Assembly (NCBI RefSeq): GCF_003205615.1
Contig: NZ_PYBV01000022.1
Coordinates: forward strand, 51,722-115,721
From: Micromonospora arborensis
GTDB taxonomy: Bacteria; Actinomycetota; Actinomycetes; Mycobacteriales; Micromonosporaceae
Reading direction: 5' to 3'
Length of the DNA stretch: 64,000 bases
In this document: positions 41,610 to 50,533 of the stretch, one piece after another
Layout: every line of letters begins with the position of its first letter
Numbering within the stretch: the first letter of the stretch is position 1
Translations under genes and position numbers: made by a program
The notes under the pieces: model-generated
Told to the model about the DNA's origin: nothing
The model's database searches: none
What the model saw: only the letters and a program-made list of their open reading frames with translations

Positions 41610-43034
41610 TCAGCGCCGGGTGCCGAGGACCGTGTCCACTCGGCGGATGAACCCTTGGACGGCGCCTCGCTGGCGGTAGGGCGCGAGTTCGGCCTGCAAC
41701 TCACGTACGTAACCGGCAGCTCTGGCCGATCGAAGCCGTGCGGTCAGGGTCAAGGCTTCCGCACCGACTGCACAGGCCCTCTCGGCATCTCCCTGCTGCG
41801 CCTGTGAACAGGCGAGTAGCGCCAGGTTGAAGGCCTTGCCGCGGACGTACCGCTCGTCCATCCGCAGGGAGCGAGCCGCGAAGCGTTCGGCCTGGGCGGG
41901 CTTGCCGAGCGCTCGGAAGCAATGTCCGAACTTGGCGGACAGGTAGGCCTCATCGAAGTACCCGAGCCACTGGGGATCGCTGCTCCGGTCGGCCCGGTCG
42001 AGGGCAACTTCCGCCTGGTGGAGTGCCACGGTGCAGGCCCGCTCGTCCCTCATCATGGCGTGCGCGTGGGCTTCCGTAACGGACGCCTCTGCCGTCAGTA
42101 CCGTGAGCCCAGCTCGTATCGCTGTCTGCCTGGCGGCGCGGGCGAGGTCGATGCCGGTGACACCGTGTCCGAGGTACGTCGCCTGATGGCTCATCGCGGC
42201 GAGGATCTCCGCGCCCAACCCTGCGTCGCCGGCAGCTTGGGCCAGCTCAAGGGCGCGTGTCAGGTAGAGCTGGGCTACCCCGTGATCGGCGACGTCGTAC
42301 GCCTGCCAGCCAGCGAGCTGGGTCAGTTCGGCGATCGCGCTGAGAAGCTTCCGCGCGGTCGGCGTCTCGTAGCGGCCGTTCTCGAGCAGTGGCGTCACCT
42401 CCTGGTGGAGGTAGCGGGCGACGGCAGCGCGGGAGTGGCCGCCACCGTACTGATTGTCGAGCCGGCGGTAGGTCGCGGACATCTCGCGGATGGTCTCGAT
42501 TTCGGGTCGATCAACAGTGCGAGAGCCCGCCTGTTCAACGGTTCGAGGGGGAGGCGCAGTGAACCACCTGAGGGCCGGCAGGGTGTAGCCGGCGGAGCTG
42601 AACGCGATCTGCCGAACCACGTCTCGACGGTTCACATCGCCTTCCCACAATTGGATGGCGGCGCGGACGTCCTCCCGCCAGGACCGGTTGACAGGAAGAC
42701 CACTCTGCCGCTGTCCTTGCGTCGATGCCATGTCGCGATGACATGGGCGACTGCTCTGTGGCGCCAGGCCGAGCGCCATGCGCGCCTCGTCGGGCATTCG
42801 GCAACCATCGGCGATGCGCTCCAATACCTCGATGGAGGTCACTTTTCGGCCCGCCGTGACGCGACTGACGTACCCCTGCTCCAGCCCGACCGCCGCGCCG
42901 ATCCGGGTCTGGCTTGCGCCGGTCAGTTGGCCGATGCGTCGGAAGAGCCCGCCGACGTCACGTCGGCTCAGGGCGTCGCGTACGGCCGGGTCGGACCAAG
43001 TGGCGGCCGGAATGCGAAGTGGATCGAGCAGCAC
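41610..43034 (-). CDS. XRE-family regulator with TPR-like C-terminal region
   Basis: A 474-residue regulator. The N-terminal Cro/CI helix-turn-helix (about 25-90) has QTRIGAAVGLEQGYVSRVTAGRKVTSIEVLERIADGCRMP. The rest is alpha-helical with TPR-like helix pairs (for example LYLTRALELAQAAGDAGLGAEILAAMSH and YVRGKAFNLALLACSQAQQGDAERA). The GTG at 43034 was chosen because GGGAG lies 6 bases upstream. Two copies of CATGTC-N5-GACATG lie near it, one inside the gene and one upstream. It is divergent from two small Cys-rich genes. Ligand unknown. Confidence 0.85.
   Translation of the reverse strand: MLLDPLRIPAATWSDPAVRDALSRRDVGGLFRRIGQLTGASQTRIGAAVGLEQGYVSRVTAGRKVTSIEVLERIADGCRMPDEARMALGLAPQSSRPCHRDMASTQGQRQSGLPVNRSWREDVRAAIQLWEGDVNRRDVVRQIAFSSAGYTLPALRWFTAPPPRTVEQAGSRTVDRPEIETIREMSATYRRLDNQYGGGHSRAAVARYLHQEVTPLLENGRYETPTARKLLSAIAELTQLAGWQAYDVADHGVAQLYLTRALELAQAAGDAGLGAEILAAMSHQATYLGHGVTGIDLARAARQTAIRAGLTVLTAEASVTEAHAHAMMRDERACTVALHQAEVALDRADRSSDPQWLGYFDEAYLSAKFGHCFRALGKPAQAERFAARSLRMDERYVRGKAFNLALLACSQAQQGDAERACAVGAEALTLTARLRSARAAGYVRELQAELAPYRQRGAVQGFIRRVDTVLGTRR
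42728..42746. promoter_or_regulatory. Operator-like palindrome inside the XRE-TPR gene
   Basis: CCATGTC-GCGAT-GACATGG, perfect 7-bp arms. Its 17-base core CATGTCGCGATGACATG differs at only two central bases from the copy at 43118-43134. Confidence 0.5.
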
Positions 43035-43115
43035 AGCGGCTCCCAGCGTGGCGGACTGACTACCCAAGGTCCTCGCTTCGCAGCCTAGGGTCCGAATGTG
43101 CGCAGGTCGAGACGG

Positions 43116-43136
43116 GTCATGTCGCCGTGACATGAC
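43116..43136. promoter_or_regulatory. Operator-like palindrome in the divergent XRE/small-gene promoter
   Basis: GTCATGTC-GCCGT-GACATGAC, perfect 8-bp arms, core CATGTCGCCGTGACATG. It lies between the XRE-TPR start (43034) and the first small gene (43253), and a further GACATGG half-site occurs at 43142. It is the natural candidate for XRE binding. Confidence 0.6.
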
Positions 43137-43252
43137 TCGTGGACATGGCCAGCGACAGGTAGCGGGCGGGACAGTCCCGGCATGCTTCCGATCGTCCAAC
43201 CCTCCGCCTGTAGGTGCACTGCTTCGCGTTCCTTGCTCGGCGGGGCGACCCC

Positions 43253-43462
43253 ATGAGAGCCAACCGGGGCGATCCGGAGCGCCGAGTCACGTACGACGAG
43301 TACCTGCTCGCGGTCGCGATGACCCTGGCGCGTCGGCACCAGCCGGCCTGGTCGTGGCGGAAATGGCGGCGCGTCTGCCGCTGCGGTGCGGAACTGCCGT
43401 GCCTGGCCCGGCACCGCATCCCGATCAGCCGGGGGCACTGGCCGGTGGGGGAGGGGCGATGA
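43253..43462 (+). CDS. Small basic Cys-containing protein, first of a coupled pair
   Basis: A 69-residue protein. After RRVTYDEYLLAVAMTLARR comes a Trp/Arg/Cys segment WSWRKWRRVCRCGAELPC, with three Cys in CxC and C-x5-C spacing that could bind metal. Small proteins of this type occur next to XRE regulators in actinomycetes but have no assigned function. ATG at 43253 is used; a GTG at 43214 would add 13 residues. The stop overlaps the next ATG (ATGA). Confidence 0.65.
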   Translation: MRANRGDPERRVTYDEYLLAVAMTLARRHQPAWSWRKWRRVCRCGAELPCLARHRIPISRGHWPVGEGR

Positions 43463-43692
43463 AGTTAAGCGCGGCAACTGTCCATGGCCCGGTGTTGCCT
43501 CTCTGGAGTTGTAGCGGCTGCGACCAGCCATGGCCGTGCCGTACGCGGCAGCGTGAGTTGCGAGAGGAGTTCGACCAAGCCCCAGTGTCGCTGGCTCTGT
43601 ACATGGGGGCGCAACTGGTCCGCGCTTCGGCGGACCTGACCTGGGCGCCTGCCGGCTCCCTGCATCGGCGGTTTCTCGGCTGGGTGCGGTGA
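43459..43692 (+). CDS. Small Cys-rich protein, second of a coupled pair
   Basis: A 77-residue protein with the motif LWSCSGCDQPWPC (C-x2-C-x5-C), likely metal-binding, followed by a helical part RQRELREEFDQAPVSLALYM and ADLTWAPAGSLHRRFLGW. GAGGGG precedes the ATG by 2-3 bases and the ATG overlaps the previous stop. The short motif and position beside an XRE-TPR regulator recur in actinomycetes; function unknown. Confidence 0.68.
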   Translation: MKLSAATVHGPVLPLWSCSGCDQPWPCRTRQRELREEFDQAPVSLALYMGAQLVRASADLTWAPAGSLHRRFLGWVR

Positions 43693-43731
43693 GCATCCTT
43701 CGTGCTGGTGAGGGGGAACGAGCTACGCGCA

Positions 43732-43754
43732 GCGGCCGCCGGCCTACCGGCCGC
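43732..43754. terminator. Hairpin between convergent small gene and AraC gene
   Basis: GCGGCCG and CGGCCGC arms separated by 9 bases, overlapping the end of the AraC-type gene. Modest stability. Confidence 0.35.
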
Positions 43755-44733
43755 GAGCGGAGGGGTCGGCACGGAAGGCTTGGGGCGACATCCCGAAGGC
43801 GGCGGTGAAGACCCGGCTGAAGTGAGCCTTCGCGGGGAAGCCCCAGCGGGCGGCGATGCTGTGGATGGGCCGCGCCCGTTGCAGGGGATCGCGCAGGTCG
43901 TTTGCGCACCGGTCCAGGCGCTTCGCCCGGATGATCTCAGCGACTGTCTGGTCCTCGGCCTCGAACGCCCGGTGCAGACTGCGGAGCGAGACGTGGTGCG
44001 CGGCCGCGATCGTGCTCGGTGAGAGGTCCGGGTCGCCGAGGTGCTCGTCGATGAACGCCCTGACCCGTACGCGCAGGCTGTGTCCGCGTACCTCGGTCGG
44101 TAGAGCGTCGGTGAGGTCCAGGTGCTGGGCCACCGCCGCGGAGATCAGGTTTCGCGCAACGGTGCCCAGGAGCGGAACGTCGCTCTCCCGGTACTGCTCC
44201 GGGTGGGTCAATATCTGGCGTACGAATTGGCTGAGCAGCACGCCTGTCCCCACGGTGGCGGGGATGTTCGTGCCGAGGAGTTGCGCCACCTTGTTGGGGG
44301 GCAGCGGTATGAGACTGTGCGGCACGAGGATCGTCAGGGTGGTCAACAGGCTCTCGCGCTGTGACCGCCCCTGATGCGACGACTGGTGCGGTCGGGACGT
44401 GTCGACGACGGCGAAGTGCCCCGGCGTGAACAGGTTCGATCGCCGCTCCTGCTCCACCCCGCCGTGGCCGGACAGCGGCAGCGCGAACTGGTACATCTCC
44501 GGGTCGCTGCGGCGGATGAATGTGCCGGTCCGCTGCATGTCCAGGGATGGGTACTGCCAGGACGACAGCACGACCTCACCCAGGTTGATGACCTCTGCCC
44601 GGGCGCGGAAGTCTGCCGCGTGGGCACTGTGGATCCGCATCGGAACCGACTCACGTGCCACCAGGTCGTGCCAGAATCCGAAGCGCTCACCCTCGGGCAC
44701 CGCGATGGTGTCCGCCGAGGCTACGGTGAGCAC
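43744..44733 (-). CDS. AraC-family transcriptional regulator
   Basis: A 329-residue regulator. The N-terminal half (about 1-200) matches the AraC_binding_2 type (FGFWHDLVARESVP, then SGHGGVEQERR). The C-terminal half has two HTH motifs (DPDLSPSTIAAAHHVSLRSLHRAFEAE, and IHSIAARWGFPAKAHFSRVFTAAFGMSPQAFR). GTG at 44733 follows GAGGAGG. No obvious target gene is adjacent. Confidence 0.93.
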   Translation of the reverse strand: MLTVASADTIAVPEGERFGFWHDLVARESVPMRIHSAHAADFRARAEVINLGEVVLSSWQYPSLDMQRTGTFIRRSDPEMYQFALPLSGHGGVEQERRSNLFTPGHFAVVDTSRPHQSSHQGRSQRESLLTTLTILVPHSLIPLPPNKVAQLLGTNIPATVGTGVLLSQFVRQILTHPEQYRESDVPLLGTVARNLISAAVAQHLDLTDALPTEVRGHSLRVRVRAFIDEHLGDPDLSPSTIAAAHHVSLRSLHRAFEAEDQTVAEIIRAKRLDRCANDLRDPLQRARPIHSIAARWGFPAKAHFSRVFTAAFGMSPQAFRADPSARGR

Positions 44734-44841
44734 TGTCCTCCTCGATCCCTGTCGATGCCGTTGGCGCGGCCAAGGGCTGCCCTGTCGCCCGAGCTTACCG
44801 ACGACTCAGGTCCCGGCTCAGGTTCGGGAGAGTAGTAGGTG

Positions 44842-45477
44842 TCAGCGCCGGGGCTCGTCGCAGGCCACGCCGATGCCGAGGTTGACGCGGTTCTCCTGGC
44901 CGTTCGACCGCACGACGAGCGGTACGCAGGCAGCCTGCGCGACCCAGGTGCCACCGACGAAGGCCATCCACCCACTCTGCTCATCGTTCGGCGGGCAGGC
45001 CCGCACGGTGGTGGTCGCCGCTGGTGTGCGCGCAGTACCCCATCCGATTCGTGCCCTGCTTTCCCAATCCGGTGCCACCTGAAGGTCGACAACCGCGCCT
45101 GCGCGTACGACCAGACCCCATTTGGCGAATAGTCGAGCCGCTCGATCAGCCTCCCCGGAGTCCTCCACGGCCAGCACCGTGTCCTCTGGCACGGCCACGT
45201 CTTTTCCGACCAGTCGATAACCCGCCGGTATTGCCGGCATCGCCGTTACCGACGGCGTGCACGGCGGCCCGGCACCGCGATCGGACGCCGACGACGTCGT
45301 GCCGTCGACAGGCGGCGTGCCGGGTTGGCGTTCGTCGCTTGCGGGCGTGCACGAGGTCAGCGCCGCGATCAGGCCCAAGCTGGTCCCCCAGGTGATCGGC
45401 CAGGCCCGGCCGACGGCTGCCGCCGCCGGGTGGGCCGGGGCGCGGGTGGTCCGACTCGCCGCAGAATTCGAATTCAT
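44842..45477 (-). CDS. Putative lipoprotein of unknown function
   Basis: A 211-residue protein. After a long Ala/Arg-rich start a hydrophobic segment and the lipobox ALTSC (Cys about 44) suggest a lipoprotein. The outer part has Cys pairs (PPCTPS, TVRACPPNDEQSGW, QAACVPLVV, VACDEPRR) and a core GYRLVGKDVAVPEDTVLAVEDSGE. ATG 45477 is the only plausible start. It is divergent from the lectin-kinase gene and could be a partner of that kinase (inference from position only). Confidence 0.65.
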   Translation of the reverse strand: MNSNSAASRTTRAPAHPAAAAVGRAWPITWGTSLGLIAALTSCTPASDERQPGTPPVDGTTSSASDRGAGPPCTPSVTAMPAIPAGYRLVGKDVAVPEDTVLAVEDSGEADRAARLFAKWGLVVRAGAVVDLQVAPDWESRARIGWGTARTPAATTTVRACPPNDEQSGWMAFVGGTWVAQAACVPLVVRSNGQENRVNLGIGVACDEPRR

Positions 45478-45670
45478 TCGATATTCATAGCAGACTGCCG
45501 ATATACGTGTTGGTAACGTCGCGTTGGGCGACAGTGGGTGTGCCAATAGTGGAGTTGTGCCGAAATGAACGATCGGTCGGTTGTTGATCTTGCGTGTGAC
45601 ATATCCAACTGTCGCTTTTCCACCTGTCGCAGAAATTGGGTACGCAATCTTCGCCGGGTACCTTCCTGTC

Positions 45671-47902
45671 GTGCCAGACGCCACTCGACAGTTGATTGCC
45701 GATCGCTATCGGCTGGTCCGCCCGCTCGGTCAGGGCGGGATGGGCCGCGTATGGCAGGCCCGCGACGAGATGCTGCAGCGCGACGTGGCCATCAAGGAGT
45801 TGGTGGCGCCGCCCGGCCTGCGTGACGACGAACGCCGGGAGCTGCGCGAACGGTCCATGCGCGAGGCGCGGGCCGTCGCCCGCCTGGGCCACGTCAACGT
45901 GGTACGCGTCTTCGACGTGCTGCACTCGGCCGACGACCCCTGGATCGTGATGGAACTCGTCCGGTCCCGACCCCTGCACCAGGTGCTCGAAGCCGAGGGG
46001 CCGATGCCGCCGGCCCGCGCCGCGCACATCGGGCTCGGGGTGCTGGGCGCGCTGCAGGCCGCGCACCGGGCCGGTGTGCTGCATCGGGACGTCAAGCCAG
46101 CCAACGTGCTGCTCGCCGACGACGGCAGGGTGGTGCTTACCGATTTTGGCCTGGCCACCCTCCCCGGCGACCCACGCATGACCCAGACCGGGATGGTGCT
46201 CGGCTCGCCGGCGTTCCTCGCGCCGGAGCGGGCCACCGACGGCGACGTGGGTCCGGCCGCCGACCTCTGGTCGCTCGGCGCGACGCTCTACGCGGCGGTC
46301 GAGGGACGCACCCCGTACCAGCGATCGTCCCCGATCGCCACGCTGGCGGCGCTCGCCACCGAGCCGCCGCCGCCGCCGCAGCGGGCCGGTCGGCTGACCC
46401 CGCTCCTCGAAGGACTGCTGCGCCGGGAGCCGGATCAGCGGATCAACGCCGAAGAGGCGGAGCGGCTCCTGCGCCAGGCCGCCACCCCGGACGAGCCAGT
46501 CGCCCCCGGGAACACCAGCGGCGACGGGCCGCCAACCCGGAGCACCGCCACCACCACCGACGCGCCCCGTCCGAAGATCGTGCCCGAGTTCGTCACCGCC
46601 GAGTCCGCGCCGCCGCCCGTCGCCGATACGCCGTCGCCCGAGGCCCCGCCTGTCGCCGGTACGCCCGCGCCCGCGCCTGTCGCCGACATGCCGCCTGTCG
46701 CCGGTGCGCCGGTGACGGGGCCGGGCCGTAAGCGTCGGGCTCGGCTGATCGGTTCAATCGCCGCCGCCGCGCTGCTGGTTGTCCTCCTGGTGACCGCGTC
46801 CCTGCTGAACCGCGGGCTGTTCGGTGGTGCGGATGCCGGCGGAGTGGCAGCGCCGGCCGTCAACCCGTCGCCGATTGCCGATTCGCCGGTCTCCAGGGAA
46901 CTCTCACCAGCGCCGGCGGGATGGCGCTACTACCGCGACGATCCCCGCTTCCTCGTACCGGTGCCGGACAGCTGGCAGGCGCGACGCGACGGTGAACGGG
47001 CCGAGTTCCAGGAGCCGGACGGCAGCCGGGTGCTCGTGGTCGACGAACTCCGGTCCGTCCCCGCGGACCTGGTCGCCGAACTGCGGGCGCGGGAGGCGGC
47101 GGAACGCAAGCGGTACGCCGACTACCGGCAGGTCCGGCTCGCCGCGCTGCGCTACCAGGCGCGGGCCGCCGAATGGGAGTGGACCTACACCGACGAGGGC
47201 GGCACGCCGTTGCACACGGTGCGGCGCGCGTTCATCGGTCACAACGGGCACGCGTACTCGATCGACTGGACCACCTCGGCCGCCGAATGGTCGGCGAGCG
47301 CGGGCATCTTCGCGCTGATCACGGACGGTTTCCAGGGGATGCCGCTCCAGGGCGTGCCGGTCGTGGGCGGCTCGCCGTCCGTACCTGCCGGCCCTCCGCC
47401 GGCGGGGGGAGCGGGGCAGCCGACACCGGGTGCGGGCAACGGTGCGACGACCGAGCCGGGGAACCCGGCGCAGCACCCGTCGGCGCCGCCGCCCTCCCCG
47501 ACGCAGAGCAACGTGCCCGCCGGCAAGCAGATCCAGAGCTTCGCCAGTGACCGTTGCATCGACATCCGGGATGGCAACGCCACCGCTGGTGCGCGACTGC
47601 AGATCTGGGACTGTCGTCGGACCGCCAAGCAGCTCTGGACCTTCCCCGCGGACGGCACGGTCCGGTCGATGGGCAAGTGCCTGGACGTCGCCGGCCACTC
47701 CACGCAAGACGGGGCCGCGATCCAACTGGCCGACTGCACCGGCGCAGGGTCCCAGAAGTTCACCCTCAACAAGGCGTACGACCTGGTGAACACCAAGTCG
47801 GACAGGTGCGTCGACGTGCTCGACGCGAACCCGGACAACGGCGCCCGACTACAGCTCTGGCAGTGCGGCGGGACTCCGAACCAGAAGTGGCGGGCCATCT
47901 GA
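45671..47902 (+). CDS. Receptor-like Ser/Thr kinase with C-terminal ricin-type lectin domain
   Basis: A 743-residue membrane kinase. Kinase domain (about 11-275): QGGMGRVWQARD, Lys42 (VAIKEL), HRDVKPANVLL, TDFGLATL and SPAFLAPERAT, all intact. A Pro/Ala-rich linker leads to one membrane helix (about 356-378). Outside are a domain of about 150 residues (PAGWRYYRDDPRFLVPVPDSWQ to ALITDGFQGMP) and a ricin-type beta-trefoil (619-743) with three QxW-like repeats (KQLWTF, QKFTL, NQKWRAI). Sugar-sensing by the kinase is an inference. GTG at 45671 is preferred over upstream in-frame starts. Confidence 0.9.
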   Translation: MPDATRQLIADRYRLVRPLGQGGMGRVWQARDEMLQRDVAIKELVAPPGLRDDERRELRERSMREARAVARLGHVNVVRVFDVLHSADDPWIVMELVRSRPLHQVLEAEGPMPPARAAHIGLGVLGALQAAHRAGVLHRDVKPANVLLADDGRVVLTDFGLATLPGDPRMTQTGMVLGSPAFLAPERATDGDVGPAADLWSLGATLYAAVEGRTPYQRSSPIATLAALATEPPPPPQRAGRLTPLLEGLLRREPDQRINAEEAERLLRQAATPDEPVAPGNTSGDGPPTRSTATTTDAPRPKIVPEFVTAESAPPPVADTPSPEAPPVAGTPAPAPVADMPPVAGAPVTGPGRKRRARLIGSIAAAALLVVLLVTASLLNRGLFGGADAGGVAAPAVNPSPIADSPVSRELSPAPAGWRYYRDDPRFLVPVPDSWQARRDGERAEFQEPDGSRVLVVDELRSVPADLVAELRAREAAERKRYADYRQVRLAALRYQARAAEWEWTYTDEGGTPLHTVRRAFIGHNGHAYSIDWTTSAAEWSASAGIFALITDGFQGMPLQGVPVVGGSPSVPAGPPPAGGAGQPTPGAGNGATTEPGNPAQHPSAPPPSPTQSNVPAGKQIQSFASDRCIDIRDGNATAGARLQIWDCRRTAKQLWTFPADGTVRSMGKCLDVAGHSTQDGAAIQLADCTGAGSQKFTLNKAYDLVNTKSDRCVDVLDANPDNGARLQLWQCGGTPNQKWRAI

Positions 47903-48050
47903 GCGCTGACTGCGGGCGCTCCGCGCCGACCGGCGGGGCCTGCTCGGGACCTCGCGGCGGTGACTCGGCGCGATAACCGCCGGCACCGGGGGAGGCGGCG
48001 GACGATGATGGGTCGGGGAAAGGTGCTGCGACGAAGCAGGGGGAGCGGGC

Positions 48051-50204
48051 GTGCTCGGAACCAGCCTCCTTGGCCGGCTCCGCCGCCGTGACCCGGGGGA
48101 CGCCATCCTGCGGAGAGCGGCACGGCTGACCCTCGTCGCGTCCGTCGTCTTCTACGGCTGCCGGTACGGCGCGGGCAGCTCGGTGCTCGCCACCTACGGC
48201 CTGTTCGGCACGATCGCCGCCGGGTCGTTCGCGCAACTGCCCGGTCCGGCGCCGCAGCGGGCGCGGATCCTCGTCACCTCTCTGCCGGCGGTCTGGGCGC
48301 TGATCGCCGCGGGCGCGCTGCTGGCGTGGAGCACGTGGGCGGCCGCCGGCGGCATGCTGGTCATCGGGTTCGTCGTGGCGTTCGCCGGGGTTGGCAACCC
48401 ACGCCTGGTGGGGTTGGCGAGCGCGTTTCAGCTCTTCTACATCCTGGCGTCCTTCCCGCCGTACCAGCCGGGCACCGTGCCGGAACGACTCGGCGGTGTC
48501 ACGCTCGGCATCGTGCTGCTCGCCGCGGCCGAGATGCTCCTCTGGCCCGACCCGGTGCCGGTCTCCTACCGGCAGCGCCTCGCCGAGGCAGCCGACGGCG
48601 TCGCGGCGTTCCTCGATGCCGCCGCCGACGGGTTGACCGACCCGCACACCGATCCGGGTGGCCGGGACGCGCGGCGCACACGGGCTCACGACGTGGTCGC
48701 CGCCATCGAGTTGGGCCGTAACCCTCCCGAGTGGGCCCCCAGCGCGGCGGGCGCTCAGGATCGGGCACTACGGATCTGCGCTGCCGCGTTACGGGAGGTC
48801 CTCGTCGAGGCGGACCAGCTGGCGGCGGACACCCCGTCGGCGCCGATCCCGGACCGGACGGCGGCGCGTCTGCTGCGCGCGTCCGCGGACACGACCCGCG
48901 CCGCCGGCCGGGCCCTCTCGCCGGGTGGCCCAACGGTGGAACTCGGTGACCTGGACGCCGCGATCGGGCGGGCCGAGGCGGCGTACCCCGAAGGAGAGGG
49001 CGACGGCCACGACGCGCCGGACGTCTCCCGGTTGTGTCGGGACGCGACGGCGTTGGCCCTCACCGACCAGACCCGGATCTTCGCCGTCGGTGTCCGGGTG
49101 GCGACCGGGTCGCGGCTCGACGGTGTCGACACCCACTCAGGGCTTTTCGCGTACGCGCGGCACAGCCCGTGGACGCTGTACTGGTGGCAGTTCCGCGCCC
49201 ACCTGGCGCCCCGCTCGGCCCACCTGCACAGCTCGGTGCGGCTGGCCGTGGCGCTCGCCATCGCCCGGGTCGCCGCCGGGGTCCTGCAGCTCACCCACGG
49301 CTTCTGGGTGCTGCTGGCCACCCTCACGGTGCTGCGTACCTCGGCCGCCGACACCCGCACCGCGCTGCGGCCGGCCGTGCTGGGCACGATCGCCGGTGCC
49401 GTCGTCAGCGGCGGACTGATGCTCGTCGTGGACCAACCGATCATCTACGCGGTCGTACTGCCGATCACCCTGATGCTGGCCTTCGGTGTTGGTCGTCTGC
49501 TCGGTCCGGTGTGGCAGCAGGCGCTGTTCACGCTGCTGTTGACGGGCGTCTTCGCCCAGCTCAACCCCGAAGGGTGGCGGCTCGCCGAGGCCCGCCTCGT
49601 CGACGTGCTGCTCGGTGTGGTGATCGGCGTGCTCGCCGGCGTGGCGATGTGGCCGCGTGGCGCGAGCCACGACCTGCGGCTGAACGCCACCCGCTATCTG
49701 GCCGCCAGCGCGGACGCGGTCGAGCAGACCATCCAGGCGGTGCTCGGCGGCGCTCCGCCTCTGGAGCGCGCCCTGAACCGGGTCCGGCAGCGGATGATCC
49801 TGGTCGACGCGTCGTACTGCCAGTACCACTCGGAGCGGCACGGCCCGCACCACCGGCAGGTGAACTGGGACGCCGTCCTCAGCGCCGGGCACCACGTGGT
49901 GCCCGGCGCCGAGTCGCTGCTGCGCCGCAACCCGCCCGGCTGCCTCGCCGGTTGGCCCGCGGCCGCCGCTCTGCTGCGGGACTCCGCCGGGCAACTGCGA
50001 TCGGCGTACGACGACCTCGCCGGCGAGGTGGCGCACGGCGACGCCTCGGCCCCGGTGCCCGTCCGGATCGGCTGTGCCGGCGAGCTGGACCGGGTCCGTC
50101 CGCTGCTCAGCGAGGGCGACCCGCGGTCGGTCCGGCACCTCGTGGAGGTCGACCGGTGGCTCGCCGGCCTCGCCGACAGCCTCTCCCGCATCCACCCGCG
50201 CTGA
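48051..50204 (+). CDS. FUSC-family membrane protein (aromatic acid exporter-like)
   Basis: A 717-residue protein with two blocks of hydrophobic segments (about 25-180 and 395-520). The second block contains the FUSC signature region (SSVRLAVALAIARVAAGVLQL, WVLLATLTVLRTSAADT, GTIAGAVVSGG). Relatives such as YccS/AaeB move aromatic or other small acids out of the cell. GGGGGAG precedes the GTG at 48051. It begins 148 bases after the lectin kinase, so co-transcription is possible. Substrate unknown. Confidence 0.85.
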   Translation: MLGTSLLGRLRRRDPGDAILRRAARLTLVASVVFYGCRYGAGSSVLATYGLFGTIAAGSFAQLPGPAPQRARILVTSLPAVWALIAAGALLAWSTWAAAGGMLVIGFVVAFAGVGNPRLVGLASAFQLFYILASFPPYQPGTVPERLGGVTLGIVLLAAAEMLLWPDPVPVSYRQRLAEAADGVAAFLDAAADGLTDPHTDPGGRDARRTRAHDVVAAIELGRNPPEWAPSAAGAQDRALRICAAALREVLVEADQLAADTPSAPIPDRTAARLLRASADTTRAAGRALSPGGPTVELGDLDAAIGRAEAAYPEGEGDGHDAPDVSRLCRDATALALTDQTRIFAVGVRVATGSRLDGVDTHSGLFAYARHSPWTLYWWQFRAHLAPRSAHLHSSVRLAVALAIARVAAGVLQLTHGFWVLLATLTVLRTSAADTRTALRPAVLGTIAGAVVSGGLMLVVDQPIIYAVVLPITLMLAFGVGRLLGPVWQQALFTLLLTGVFAQLNPEGWRLAEARLVDVLLGVVIGVLAGVAMWPRGASHDLRLNATRYLAASADAVEQTIQAVLGGAPPLERALNRVRQRMILVDASYCQYHSERHGPHHRQVNWDAVLSAGHHVVPGAESLLRRNPPGCLAGWPAAAALLRDSAGQLRSAYDDLAGEVAHGDASAPVPVRIGCAGELDRVRPLLSEGDPRSVRHLVEVDRWLAGLADSLSRIHPR

Positions 50205-50308
50205 GATCCTCCGAGATCGCTCCGCCGATGGCGAGACATGCTCCGACAACGAGAACCGGCTCGGCCTTGGCGGCGGTGGCCTCAGCCCGGTCTGCCGGCA
50301 AGAGGTCG

Positions 50309-50360
50309 ACGAGCGATATACCTCAGTGTCATATTTATGCCTGTGAGTCATATCGCTCGT
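50309..50360. repeat. 52-bp palindromic element, copy 1
   Basis: 11-bp perfect outer arms (ACGAGCGATAT / ATATCGCTCGT) and a partly paired interior. It has the same length as the element at 56292-56343 and matches it at 36 of 52 positions. It lies between two same-strand genes. Confidence 0.75.
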
Positions 50361-50520
50361 AATGACTTGCCCGGCCTCTCATTGATGTCACCGATCCGCC
50401 CTCGATCGACCTGGCCGGGCACGCTATCGACGCTGGCGGCAGGCTGCGCCGCCAGCCGGGAGCGGATCGTGGCAGGCCGCCGGTCGCGGATTGGCCGTGC
50501 CCGTTCGACGTCGTCCCGCC

Positions 50521-50526
50521 TAGCGT
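50521..50526 (+). promoter_or_regulatory. -10 box for a leaderless aminotransferase gene
   Basis: TAGCGT, then 7 bases, then ATG 50534. No ribosome binding site is present. No clear -35 box. Confidence 0.4.
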
Positions 50527-50533
50527 CGACGAC

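Larger units (their letters stand above)
50205..50533. other. Intergenic region with a 52-bp palindromic element
   Basis: 329 bases without a gene. It holds the 52-bp element (50309-50360) and, at its right end, TAGCGT (50521-50526), 7 bases before the next ATG. No other structure is supported. Confidence 0.6.
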
